A stretch of DNA of 64,000 bases, from positions 1 through 64,000 of the forward strand of contig JAJZAK010000004.1 of NCBI GenBank assembly GCA_021799485.1, in the 5' to 3' direction. Shown one piece after another: positions 10,259 through 19,610 of the stretch. The position numbers were made by a program, and so were the translations under genes. The first letter of the stretch is position 1. Each line of letters starts with the position of its first letter. Source of the DNA: a bacterium. GTDB taxonomy: Bacteria > Elusimicrobiota > Elusimicrobia > UBA1565 > UBA9628. The notes under the pieces are model-generated. The model saw nothing but the letters and a program-made list of their open reading frames with translations, was not told where the DNA came from and did no database searches.

Positions 10259-11554
10259 CTAAGAATGCATCCTCTTGTAAACTTCGCCGTAACCGGCCAT
10301 GCCGGCGGCGGTGTACTGCTCCCACGTGAGGGGCTGCTTTCCGGTCTTGACCTCCTCCATCGTGATGCAGCCCTCGACCGGACAGACGAGCGAGCAAAGA
10401 TTGCATCCGACGCAGTCTTCCTCGATGACGTAGGGGACGCGGCTGCCGTTTTTGCGGTCGACCGCGATGCACTGGTGCGCCGTGTCGTTGCAGGCGATGT
10501 AGCAGAGCTGGCAGCCGATGCATTTCTCCGGATGGATCCGGGAGACGGTTTTGTGGTGCAAATTGAGCTTCTTCCAGCCGACGATCGAGGGAGCGGTCAT
10601 GCCGACGAAATCAGAGACCTTCTTGAAGCCCTTGCCGTCCATCCAGTCGGAGAGCCCGGACGTGAGCTCCTCGATGATGCGGTAGCCGTAGTGCATCACC
10701 GCCGTGCACAACTGCACCGAGGAGGCCCCGAGGAGCATGAACTCCGCCGCGTCCGCCCAGTTGGAGATCCCGCCGATGCCGGACATGGGCAGCCCCCGCG
10801 TCTCCGGGTCGGTCGCGATGGAACTCAGCATGTGGAGCGCGATGGGCTTGACCGCGGGGCCGCAGTATCCTCCGTGCGCCGCCAGGCCCCCGACCGAAAA
10901 CTTGGGCCGCATCGTCTCGAGGTCGACGCCCATGATCGAATTGATCGTGTTGATGAGCGAGACCCCGTCCGCCCCTCCCGCCCTTGCCGCGCGCGCCGAG
11001 TAGCGGACGTCCGTGATGTTGGGGGTGAGCTTGACGAGCACCGGGACCGTGGATTTCTCCTTGACGTACTCCGTCACCATCTTGACGTAATCGGGAACCT
11101 GGCCGACGGCCGCGCCCATGCCCCGCTCGCTCATCCCGTGCGGGCAGCCGAAATTGAGCTCAAGCCCGTCCGCCCCCGCGTCCACCGAGCGCTCGACGAT
11201 CTCGTGCCAGGCTTTTTTCTCGCACGGGACCATCAAGGAGACGATCACCGCGTTCTTGGGGTAGCGCTTCTTGACCTGGGCGACCTCGCGAAGGTTGTCC
11301 TCCAAGGGACGGTCCGTAATGAGCTCGATATTGTTGAAGCCCGCCATCTTGAGCCCGCCGATCGTGATCGCGCCATAGCGGGAGGTCGCGTTGATGACGG
11401 GCGGGTCGAAGCCCAGCGTCTTCCAGACCGCCCCCCCCCAGCCGTAATCGAAGGCGCGCATGATCTGCTCGCCCGAGTTGGTGGGCGGCGCGGAGGCGAG
11501 CCAGAAGGGGTTGGGAGATTTGATCCCCGCGCAGTCGGTCGAAAGATCAGCCAT
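10259..11554 (-). CDS. preA: NAD-dependent dihydropyrimidine dehydrogenase subunit PreA
   Basis: FMN-barrel DHOD domain (NFGCPHGMSERGMG) with C-terminal 2x[4Fe-4S] ferredoxin (CIGCQLCYIAC; CVGCNLCSLVCPVEGC). Confidence 0.93.
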   Translation of the reverse strand: MADLSTDCAGIKSPNPFWLASAPPTNSGEQIMRAFDYGWGGAVWKTLGFDPPVINATSRYGAITIGGLKMAGFNNIELITDRPLEDNLREVAQVKKRYPKNAVIVSLMVPCEKKAWHEIVERSVDAGADGLELNFGCPHGMSERGMGAAVGQVPDYVKMVTEYVKEKSTVPVLVKLTPNITDVRYSARAARAGGADGVSLINTINSIMGVDLETMRPKFSVGGLAAHGGYCGPAVKPIALHMLSSIATDPETRGLPMSGIGGISNWADAAEFMLLGASSVQLCTAVMHYGYRIIEELTSGLSDWMDGKGFKKVSDFVGMTAPSIVGWKKLNLHHKTVSRIHPEKCIGCQLCYIACNDTAHQCIAVDRKNGSRVPYVIEEDCVGCNLCSLVCPVEGCITMEEVKTGKQPLTWEQYTAAGMAGYGEVYKRMHS

Positions 11555-12956
11555 GATGGCCGCGCCCCCCCCTTTCCGGGATGGGCGCCACGAGCCTGCC
11601 TTCGATCGTGGAAACCCAATAGTCGTTGCCCGGCGGCGGCGGAAGGCCGGGATTGAGATATCTCCAAATCGCCCACGCGGCGCGCTTGCCGTCCGCGGCG
11701 GCGTTGACGACCTCGGCGCCGCCGTTCACCGCGTCTCCGCCCGCGAAGACCTTGGGGTTCGACGTCCCAAGCGTCTCCGGGTCCGCCTTGAGCCGCCCGT
11801 CGGAGTCGGTTTTAAGGCCGAGGGACTCGGCCAAGCTCCGGTTCTTCTCCTGGCCCACGGCCTTGACGACGCGGTCGCAAGCGAGCTTAAACTTCGAGCC
11901 GGGGATGGCGACGACCCGGCCTTGGCGGATCTGGGTTCGGCAAAATTCAATCCCCTCGACCTTCGTTTTTCCAAGAATCTTCGTCGGAGCCGCGTTCCAG
12001 AGGAACTCGGCCCCGTCCGATTTCGCGAGCTCGACCTCGAAATCGTAGGCCCCCATATCCTCCCGGCCGCGTCGGTAGGCCAGGATGACCCGCTCGGCGC
12101 CGGTGCGCTTCGACTGGGTGACGGTGTCGACGGCGGTGTTGCCGCCGCCCAGGACGACCGTGACGCGGCTTTTTCCCAGGGGCTTGAGGTTGCGCTCCTT
12201 GACGAACCGTATAAAGGAAAGGGCGTCCCAGACCCCGCGCAGGCCCTCGCCGGGAATGCCCAGCTTCCGGGTCGCGCCAAGCCCGCATCCGAGAAAGACG
12301 GCGTCGAAATCCGCCAGGAGCTTCTCGGCCGGGATATCCCGGCCGATCTCCTTGCCGAGCCGGCTCTCGATTCCAAGGCCCAGGAGGCGCTTGACCTCAT
12401 CCAGGGAAACGCGCTGGGTCATCTTATATTCGGCGATGCCGTGGGTGTTGAGCCCGCCGGGGGTCTTCTCGCGGTCGAAGAGGGTGACGGCGAAGCCCAG
12501 CCGCCTCAAATACGCCGCGCAGCTCAAGCCCGCCGGGCCGGCGCCGACCACCGCCGCCTTTCGGCCGTTGTCGGGCCCCGGCTCGAAGGGCCGGCTCCCA
12601 TTCTGGTGGAGGGCGTCGGTCGCCCGGCGCTGGAGCCTGGCGATCTCGATGGGGCGCTCCTGCCATTCGTGATAGACGCAGGCTCCCTCGCAGAGCACCT
12701 CGACGGGGCAGGCGCGGGCGCAGGAGTGGCCCAGGGCGTTGGCCTCGAGTATCGTCTTGGCCGAGCCCGCGAGATTCCCCGAGGCGATCTGCTTGATGAA
12801 GCGGGGAATGTCGATGTGGGTCGGGCAGGCCTTGGCGCAGGGGGCGTCATAGCACCACAGGCAGCGGTTCGCCTCGACGAGCGCGTCCTCGGGCGAAAGG
12901 GCGGATTTGAGCTCCTTGAAATTTTCCGCGTAGACGCGGCGCGTCGAGGAATCCAT
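11547..12956 (-). CDS. preT: NAD-dependent dihydropyrimidine dehydrogenase subunit PreT (GltD-like)
   Basis: CLWCYDAPCAKACPTHIDIPRFI, GAGPAGLSCAAYLRRLG, GGGNTAVD, overlaps preA. Confidence 0.9.
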   Translation of the reverse strand: MDSSTRRVYAENFKELKSALSPEDALVEANRCLWCYDAPCAKACPTHIDIPRFIKQIASGNLAGSAKTILEANALGHSCARACPVEVLCEGACVYHEWQERPIEIARLQRRATDALHQNGSRPFEPGPDNGRKAAVVGAGPAGLSCAAYLRRLGFAVTLFDREKTPGGLNTHGIAEYKMTQRVSLDEVKRLLGLGIESRLGKEIGRDIPAEKLLADFDAVFLGCGLGATRKLGIPGEGLRGVWDALSFIRFVKERNLKPLGKSRVTVVLGGGNTAVDTVTQSKRTGAERVILAYRRGREDMGAYDFEVELAKSDGAEFLWNAAPTKILGKTKVEGIEFCRTQIRQGRVVAIPGSKFKLACDRVVKAVGQEKNRSLAESLGLKTDSDGRLKADPETLGTSNPKVFAGGDAVNGGAEVVNAAADGKRAAWAIWRYLNPGLPPPPGNDYWVSTIEGRLVAPIPERGGRGHHG

Positions 12957-13000
12957 GCCGAGGGTGTCCAGGAAAGACCGGTATCTTACCAAAAAAGGCC

Positions 13001-13109
13001 GGGGGCAGGTCTCAGCATTCAATACACGGCGCGCCAACAGGCACGTAGGGTCTCAAGCAATCGCTTGGGCGTCGACGAGGCGACATGTTGAATGTTGAGA
13101 CCTGCCCCC
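13001..13109. repeat. REP/RAYT-style inverted-repeat element
   Basis: GGGGGCAGGTCTCAGCATTCAA (13001-13022) and TTGAATGTTGAGACCTGCCCCC (13088-13109): 22-bp inverted repeat with one mismatch. Confidence 0.75.
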
Positions 13110-13115
13110 TGAGTA

Positions 13116-15176
13116 TTAAGGCGTACCGGTGAAGGCCGCGCAGCCCCATGAGCCGACCGTGGTGCCGGTCGAAAGGCATATTTCATTGAGAGTTGAATCG
13201 AAGACCATGATCCCCAAGGCCGGCGGCGTCGCCGCCCCGAGTTGGGCGCTGGTGTAGGCGGAGCTGGGAATGGTTCCGTTGCCGCCGGAGCCGTTGACGT
13301 GAAGGGTCGTTTCGGGACTGTTCGTGCCGATGCCGACGCTGCCGCCGAAAAGGCCGAGATGGGCGTTGATCGTTCCAACCGGCATGCTGATCCCGGAGGA
13401 AAGCTGGAGGCTGTAGCCGGCACTATTGACCGATTCGATATCGAGCGGCGCTTGGGGCAGGCCCGTCGATATGCCGACAGATCCGCTGCCGTTGACGATG
13501 AAAAGCCGGTCGGCGGCGGAAGCGCCCGTTGAGACGATAAGAACCGGGTTCGTCGTGCCGCCGAGGGCGGGGCTTGAGATCTCCAGTTCCGCGTTCGGCA
13601 ACACCGTCCCAAGGCCGACAAAACCATTCAAATCATATAACGGGGAAGCTGTCACCTTATCATCTGTAGCATTCATTTCTGTGATGCTATGAGCGGATAC
13701 AGCCGTAGCAAAGCCAGTACAAGTCCCCCCAGAAACAGAAAGAGCTGTAAAAAATGAGCCGCCGGGACAATTACTTGGAAAAGGGGTTAATTGATTCCAC
13801 GGCAAATTAGTTAAGTCCTGTCCGCTTCCATGGATATTGCCCGAAACACTAATGTCAGAAGAAATAAAAACCTCATTGAGGAAATTCTGCTGCGCGGTCC
13901 AGGTGTTGGTCGAGCTCAAAAGCGAGTCGGGCAGCGGGATCGGGGCGCCGTTCACGTCGAAGCCCTGGGCGTTGACGATGCCGCCGACCTCGAGGGCATG
14001 CGCGATGTTCGTCGTGCTGATTCCGACGTCGCCGCCGCTCAGGGTCAAGACCGGAGCGCCGTAGAGAGACGAGGCGATCCCCGAGCTCGCGACAATGAGC
14101 GCGCTGTACTGCTGCTCGGCCGTCCACGTATTGGTCGTCGAAAGCAGGGACGCCGCGGACGAGAGCGGCGAGCCGTTGAGAAGGTAGTTTTGCGCATTGA
14201 TCGTCCCCCCGACTTCGAGGGCATGCGCGATGTTCGTCGTGCTGATCCCGACGTCGCCGCCGCTCAGGGTCAAGACCGGAGCGCCGTAGAGAGACGAGGC
14301 GATCCCCGAACTCACGACGACAAGAGCGTCGTACTGCTGCTCGGCCGTCCAGGTGTTCGTGTCGTTGAGAAGCTGGAACGGTCCGGCAACGGACGCCCAG
14401 AAGGGAGCGTAGCCCGCGCCGCTTGACTCGAGAACTTGGCCGTAGGCTCCGGCGCCGTTGGAGAGAGAGAGAGGCCCCGAGAGCGCCAGCGACGTCGAGA
14501 CGTAAAGCGCGTTGTCGAAGGTCTGCTGGGCGGACCACGTATTCGTCGCCGATGTCACCGAAGCCGCGCCGGGCGCCGCCCAGTAGGGCAGGCCGGAGGC
14601 GTTCATGGTCAACACGTAAGTATTGAGGCTCGGGGCGAGGAGAGTCATGCTTCCGTTCGTGATGAAATAGGGGATGCTGCCCGCCGGGGCGTTTCCCGGC
14701 CCCCAATTCTGTCCCGTTCCTCCCGTCGCGGTCGTCATCGGAGACAAGAGTTGGTCGGCGTAGATCGCGTGGAAGGCCGAGGAGACCGAGGCGATCGGGA
14801 TGTCGGGCGCCAGAAGCTCGCCGTCCACCGAAACCTGAAGGACGACCGGGACATTGAAGGTCGAGGCCGGAATGCCCCCGGCGACATAGGACCCGATATA
14901 AACCGTGTAGATGCCGTTCGTGACCGAGACGTTGCTATCCGTCTCCGTGTAGACCGCGGCGCCTCCAGTCGAGGGAATGATCGAGAAGGTGAAGTTGTAG
15001 CTGCCGGTGAGCGGATTGCCGTTGGCGTCGCCGAGCTTGCCTTGGAAAGCGAGGGTCTGAGAAACCTGGGCGAAAGCGGGAATGGCCATGGCGGCCAATG
15101 CGGCCATGGCCATCATGACGGATATCCCATTCCACGCCGATGCTGCCGCCCAGGCTGATTGATTCTCCCGTGGCAT
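13116..15176 (-). CDS. Secreted repeat-containing surface protein
   Basis: Signal-like N-terminus (AALAAMAIPAFAQ); repeated TNTWTAEQQYxALIVxSSGIASSLYGAPVLTLSGGDVGISTTNIAHALEVGG modules. Confidence 0.8.
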   Translation of the reverse strand: MPRENQSAWAAASAWNGISVMMAMAALAAMAIPAFAQVSQTLAFQGKLGDANGNPLTGSYNFTFSIIPSTGGAAVYTETDSNVSVTNGIYTVYIGSYVAGGIPASTFNVPVVLQVSVDGELLAPDIPIASVSSAFHAIYADQLLSPMTTATGGTGQNWGPGNAPAGSIPYFITNGSMTLLAPSLNTYVLTMNASGLPYWAAPGAASVTSATNTWSAQQTFDNALYVSTSLALSGPLSLSNGAGAYGQVLESSGAGYAPFWASVAGPFQLLNDTNTWTAEQQYDALVVVSSGIASSLYGAPVLTLSGGDVGISTTNIAHALEVGGTINAQNYLLNGSPLSSAASLLSTTNTWTAEQQYSALIVASSGIASSLYGAPVLTLSGGDVGISTTNIAHALEVGGIVNAQGFDVNGAPIPLPDSLLSSTNTWTAQQNFLNEVFISSDISVSGNIHGSGQDLTNLPWNQLTPFPSNCPGGSFFTALSVSGGTCTGFATAVSAHSITEMNATDDKVTASPLYDLNGFVGLGTVLPNAELEISSPALGGTTNPVLIVSTGASAADRLFIVNGSGSVGISTGLPQAPLDIESVNSAGYSLQLSSGISMPVGTINAHLGLFGGSVGIGTNSPETTLHVNGSGGNGTIPSSAYTSAQLGAATPPALGIMVFDSTLNEICLSTGTTVGSWGCAAFTGTP
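13994..14370. repeat. Tandem coding repeat with 225-bp period (75 aa)
   Basis: Near-identical DNA blocks, e.g. GGGCATGCGCGATGTTCGTCGTGCTGAT at 13994 and 14219. Confidence 0.85.
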
Positions 15177-15315
15177 TGATGGCGCTTCCGTATTGATCTG
15201 CGGCCTACGCGAAACGCTATTTTAGAGAATCATTGTCTGAATTACATTACAGACTTGCGAAACAAAAATAAAGGGCTATAACGTTTTTATGACAAAAACC
15301 GGAGACCGCCTTCCA

Positions 15316-16131
15316 TTAAACGTGATCCCGGATGAGTTTCGCCGCGATCCAGCCCAAGAGGACAAGGCCTCCCAGAATCAGCCAGGAATAGCGTCGGCCG
15401 AAGGTGATGCCGCCGAAGTGGTTGCTGAGCATCATGAAGATGAGCGGGACGCTCATGAAGGTGTTGTGCTTGGAGCAGCGCTTGGCCTGGACGGATAGCT
15501 CGGGGCGCGGCGGCCCGCCCGATTCCGTGATCGCCATGATCTTTTTCTGATTGGGGATGATGACCATCCAGACGTTGGCCACCATGATCGTCCCGAACAT
15601 GGCCCCGATATGAAGATAGGCCGCCCTGTCGCTCAAGATATGCGTGAGGGCCCAGGCAAGCGAAACGATCGCCACCCACGAGACGGCCAGCCCCAAGGGC
15701 TCATGGCGGCCTAGCGGCGAGCGCCAGATCGCGTTGTAGCCGACCCAGCCCAGAACCAGGACCCCGAGGGAGAGGGCGATCCCCTCCGGACGCGAGAGGG
15801 CCGAGCCGTAGGGAAGGAGAGGGGCCCCCATCCAGTAGACGATGGCGAGGAGGAGCATCCCCGAGATCCAGGTCATCGCGGCCTCCCACTTGAACCAATG
15901 AAGCGTCCTCGGCATGATCTCAGGCCATTTCTGCTTCTCGACGAGATAGAAGCCGCCGCCGTGGACCATCCAGAGCTCGCCCGCGATATTGGGGTCGGCC
16001 GGCTGGGCGGGCGGGGCGAAGGCCTTCTCCATCCAGTTGAAAAGATAGGTCTGGCCGATCCACATGATGCCGGCGATCACGTGCGTCCAACGCAGGAGAA
16101 GATCGAGCCATTCGCGCCAGAACGCGCTCAT
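15316..16131 (-). CDS. puuD: Membrane-bound urate oxidase/hydroxylase PuuD, cytochrome-c-less
   Basis: Multi-TM protein with LDLLLRWTHVIAGIMWIGQTYLFNWMEKAF, MVHGGGFYLVEKQKWPE, HIGAMFGTIMVANVWMVIIPNQKK; downstream of HIUase and OHCU decarboxylase. Confidence 0.88.
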   Translation of the reverse strand: MSAFWREWLDLLLRWTHVIAGIMWIGQTYLFNWMEKAFAPPAQPADPNIAGELWMVHGGGFYLVEKQKWPEIMPRTLHWFKWEAAMTWISGMLLLAIVYWMGAPLLPYGSALSRPEGIALSLGVLVLGWVGYNAIWRSPLGRHEPLGLAVSWVAIVSLAWALTHILSDRAAYLHIGAMFGTIMVANVWMVIIPNQKKIMAITESGGPPRPELSVQAKRCSKHNTFMSVPLIFMMLSNHFGGITFGRRYSWLILGGLVLLGWIAAKLIRDHV

Positions 16132-16134
16132 AAC

Positions 16135-16482
16135 TCAGCTTCCCCGATACGTCGAGTAGCCGAAAGGGCTCAAAAGAAGCGGAACATGGTAATGCTCGCT
16201 TTCGGATTCGACGAGGAAGACGACGGCGACGGAGGGATAAAATCCCCTGGATTTCAAGGCGCTCCAATACGCCGCCGTGTCAAAGAGGAGCCGGTAAGAG
16301 CCTTTCTCGAGCGGATACCCGGCCGGCAAAAGCCGGGAAGCGCGCCCGTCCTGATCGGTCTCTCCTTGGCCCAACGGCTCCCACCCGCCATGGGGAAGCA
16401 AGCGCTCGAGCTTGACGGGAACGCCCGCGGCGGGACGCCCGCGACCGACGTCGAGGACATGGGTCGTGATGGGGCTTTTCAT
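16135..16482 (-). CDS. uraH: 5-hydroxyisourate hydrolase (transthyretin-like)
   Basis: ITTHVLDVGRGRPAAGVPVKLER and C-terminal HYHVPLLLSPFGYSTYRGS. Confidence 0.96.
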   Translation of the reverse strand: MKSPITTHVLDVGRGRPAAGVPVKLERLLPHGGWEPLGQGETDQDGRASRLLPAGYPLEKGSYRLLFDTAAYWSALKSRGFYPSVAVVFLVESESEHYHVPLLLSPFGYSTYRGS

Positions 16483-16521
16483 GGGAAAGTCAACGAAGGC
16501 GACAGAAAGCCGTTGCTTATA

Positions 16522-17043
16522 CTAGGAATTATGGAGCAACTTCTCCAGCCGAAGCCGCGTGATTTTCGACTGCTCCGCGGCGGCGGCGCCGAGCTCGGCG
16601 TCGGGAGCGTTGGAGAGCCTCGAGCGCAAGGCCTGGAGCATTTCCTCCGCGCTTTTGCCCGTCGCGCAGATGATGAAGATATATCCGAATCTCTTCTCGT
16701 ATTCGCCGTTGGCCCGGGCCAAATCCTCAAGCGTCTTCTCCGACGCGAGCGCCGCCCCCCCTTGCTCCCCCGCGGCCCAAGCCCGCGTGGAGGCGAACTT
16801 AAGCCGGAGGGCCTCCTTGTCGCCGATGCGCGGATGATGCCTGAAAGCCTCGATCCAGTCCTCGCGGGAGAGCCCCCGCTCGATCTTGCGCGCGCAGTCG
16901 AACAGATCCCCTGCGTCCCGGAAGGGGCGCCGCGACGCCATCGCGCCCGCCCAGCGCGCGGACCCGCAACAGCGCAGGAACTCCGATCGAGCCTCGTCCG
17001 CGTCCAAGGCGTTGAGGCGTTCAAGACCCGGCGGAAGACTCAT
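16522..17043 (-). CDS. uraD: 2-oxo-4-hydroxy-4-carboxy-5-ureidoimidazoline (OHCU) decarboxylase
   Basis: FLRCCGSARWAGAM, HPRIGDKEALR, YEKRFGYIFIICATGKSAEEML. Confidence 0.95.
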   Translation of the reverse strand: MSLPPGLERLNALDADEARSEFLRCCGSARWAGAMASRRPFRDAGDLFDCARKIERGLSREDWIEAFRHHPRIGDKEALRLKFASTRAWAAGEQGGAALASEKTLEDLARANGEYEKRFGYIFIICATGKSAEEMLQALRSRLSNAPDAELGAAAAEQSKITRLRLEKLLHNS

Positions 17044-17070
17044 GGCGGGAAAATCGCCTTATGATATCAT

Positions 17071-18090
17071 ATGGAATCGATGACGATCGAGCACTATGTC
17101 CGGGCGCTTCCCAAGGCCGAGCTCCACCTCCACATCGAGGGCACGCTCGAGCCGGAGCTCCTCTTCGAGATCGGGCGGCGCAACAAGGTCAAGCTCCGTT
17201 ACCCGGGCGTCGCGGAGCTCAAACGCGCCTACGAGTTCTCCGATCTCCAGTCCTTCCTCGACATCTATTACGAGGGCGCGGCGGTTCTCCTCAAGGACCG
17301 CGACTTCCACGACCTCGCCTGGGCGTACCTGTCGCGCGCCAAGATGGACGGGGTGCGCCACGCGGAGATCTTTTTCGATCCCCAAACGCACACGAGCCGG
17401 AACGTCCCCGTCGAGGCGATCGTCGAGGGCCTCTCCGCGGCCATGAAGCGCGCCCAGCGGGAGCTCCATGTCAGCGCCCGGCTTATCCTCTGCTTTTTGA
17501 GGCATCTCGATGAAGACGAGGCTTTCGAGACCCTCCGCCGATCCCGCCGTTATTGGGAGTTCTTCGAAGCGGTCGGGCTCGACTCCTCCGAGAACGGCCA
17601 TCCCCCGAAGAAATTCGAACGGGTCTTCGCCATGGCCCGTTCCGAGGGGCTGAAAGCCGTCGCCCATGCCGGCGAGGAGGGCCCTCCCGAGTACGTGCGA
17701 GAGGCGCTCGATCTCCTCAAGGTCTCCCGCGTCGACCACGGCGTGCGCAGCGCCGAAGATCCCGAGCTCCTTGAACGGCTCGCCCGGGAAAGAATCCCCC
17801 TCACCGTCTGCCCTCTTTCCAACGTCAAGCTCCGGGTCTTCAGCGATCTGCGGGACCACAACCTTGGCGAGCTTCTGCGCCGCGGGCTCTGCGTGACGGT
17901 GAATTCAGACGACCCCGCCTATTTCGGGGGCTACGTTCTCGAGAACTTTCTCGCGGCGCGGACGGCTCTCGGGCTTTCGGCGCGCGACATGGCGCAGCTC
18001 GCGCGCAATTCGATCGAGGCGAGCTTCCTGCCCGAGGCCGACAAGTCCCGCCTCTACGCCGAGATCGCCGCCTTGCCGGCCCCCGAATAA
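17071..18090 (+). CDS. Adenine/adenosine deaminase family protein
   Basis: LPKAELHLHIEGTLEPELLFEI, VAHAGEEGPPEYV, VDHGVRS, CPLSNVKLRVF, NSDDPAYFGGY. Confidence 0.92.
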   Translation: MESMTIEHYVRALPKAELHLHIEGTLEPELLFEIGRRNKVKLRYPGVAELKRAYEFSDLQSFLDIYYEGAAVLLKDRDFHDLAWAYLSRAKMDGVRHAEIFFDPQTHTSRNVPVEAIVEGLSAAMKRAQRELHVSARLILCFLRHLDEDEAFETLRRSRRYWEFFEAVGLDSSENGHPPKKFERVFAMARSEGLKAVAHAGEEGPPEYVREALDLLKVSRVDHGVRSAEDPELLERLARERIPLTVCPLSNVKLRVFSDLRDHNLGELLRRGLCVTVNSDDPAYFGGYVLENFLAARTALGLSARDMAQLARNSIEASFLPEADKSRLYAEIAALPAPE

Positions 18091-18107
18091 GAGCTGGAAT
18101 CCGGGAG

Positions 18108-19265
18108 ATGGATCCCCCATCCCTGTTGTGGAGGAAGGCCGCCGCGCTGGGAAGCCTGTGGGCCTCGGCCGAGATCGTCCTCGGAAGCTTCCTCCATAAC
18201 GCCCGAATCCCCTTCGGGGGGCATCTTCTCACGGCCCTCGGGATCATGCTGATGACGGGAGGACGCCGGCTTTGGCCCGAGCCGGGCCTCCTCTGGCGCT
18301 CGGCTCTCGTCTGCGCGGCGATGAAGTCGATCTCTCCCAGCGCCTTCATCATCGGCCCGATGCTCGCGATCTCGATCGAAGGCTTTCTCATGGAAGCCGC
18401 CCTGCGCGTCCTCGGAGAAGGCGCCGTCGGCTGCTTGACGGGCGGGGTCATCGCCATGATCTGGACTTTCCTTCAGCCCTTCCTGCGCCAGTTTCTGTTT
18501 TACGGCCCGGATGCGGCTCTTCTTTACGCGCAAGGATGGCGCCAGATCGCCCAGTGGTCGGGGTTTGCCGGCGCCAGCCTCTGGACGCCGGCTCTCTCCC
18601 TCCTCGCCGCCAACGCCGTCTTGGGCGCGGCCGCGGCGGCGGCCGGCATGAGGCTCGGAAGATGGGAGAGGGAAAACGGAGAGCCGAGGAAAGAAACGAA
18701 GCCGTCGGCTCTTCCTCCCCCCGTCGGCGGCTCGCCGGCTCCCGCTTCCCGCTTCCCGTCCCCCGAGCAAGGCGGCCGTCCGCCCTTTTTGACGATCCTC
18801 CACGTGGCTCTCGTCATCCTGGCGATGGCGGCGACGCAACGCCTTCCCATGCCTTGGCTGCTCCTGGGCACGGGGCTTTACACGGGCTGGGGGCTCTCCC
18901 GCCAGACGCTGGTCTTCAAGCGGCTGCGACGGCCGGGGCTATGGGCCGGGATCGTGGGGGCGGCGCTCCTCGCGGGATTGATCCTCGGGAAACCCAGTCT
19001 CGGGCTTCGCATGGGTCTTCGAGCGCTCCTCCTCACCGTGGGCTTCGCGTGCGTTTCGGAGGAGCTCCGGCATTCCGCGCTCATCGGGCTCCTCGAGAGG
19101 CACGGCGGCGCGCTCTTCATCGACACCGTGCGCCGGGCCTTCAGGACCTTCCCCGGCCTCTTGTCGAGCCTCCCCACCGGCCGCGAGATGGCCCGCCGGC
19201 CGATGAACTCCCTGCGCCGAATGCTCGCCCAGGCGCCGGCGCTCCTCGACGATCTCGACCGGTGA
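18108..19265 (+). CDS. Polytopic membrane protein; ECF-transporter-like (possible S/T fusion)
   Basis: Many hydrophobic segments in two halves; second half has an EcfT-like GLRMGLRALLLTVGFACVSEELRHSALIGLLER segment; lies between purine genes. Confidence 0.5.
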   Translation: MDPPSLLWRKAAALGSLWASAEIVLGSFLHNARIPFGGHLLTALGIMLMTGGRRLWPEPGLLWRSALVCAAMKSISPSAFIIGPMLAISIEGFLMEAALRVLGEGAVGCLTGGVIAMIWTFLQPFLRQFLFYGPDAALLYAQGWRQIAQWSGFAGASLWTPALSLLAANAVLGAAAAAAGMRLGRWERENGEPRKETKPSALPPPVGGSPAPASRFPSPEQGGRPPFLTILHVALVILAMAATQRLPMPWLLLGTGLYTGWGLSRQTLVFKRLRRPGLWAGIVGAALLAGLILGKPSLGLRMGLRALLLTVGFACVSEELRHSALIGLLERHGGALFIDTVRRAFRTFPGLLSSLPTGREMARRPMNSLRRMLAQAPALLDDLDR

Positions 19266-19610
19266 TTATTTCTTAAGCATCTCGATGAGCACCGTCGCGT
19301 TGCAGTGGCGGGCGTCCTTGGCCCCGAAAAGCAGCGTCACCGTGCCATGCTCGTCCGCGAGCTTTTTGATCGCGGAGAGAGCCCCGGGCTTTTTCCTGAG
19401 CTCCGCCATGAAGCGCTTCCTGAATTCGGGCCATTTCGCGACATCGTGGCCGTACCATCGGCGCAGCGCGTCCGATACCGCGACGTCCTTCAACCACAGG
19501 TCCACTTTCGCCCGGGATTTCGAAAGGCCGCGCGGCCAGAGCCGGTCGATGAGGACGCGATAGCCGTCTTCCGCGGCCGGAGCCTCATAGACGCGCTTGG
19601 CCTGGATCAT
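19266..19610 (-). CDS. DUF488 family protein (YeaO-like)
   Basis: [41 protein letters not shown]-like, [11 protein letters not shown]. Confidence 0.9.
   Translation of the reverse strand: [114 protein letters not shown]

Noticed and set aside
13994-14370. CRISPR-like periodic repeat
   Set aside because: Period is 225 bp and in frame within a coding sequence; no short repeats with unique spacers. No CRISPR array found in the window.
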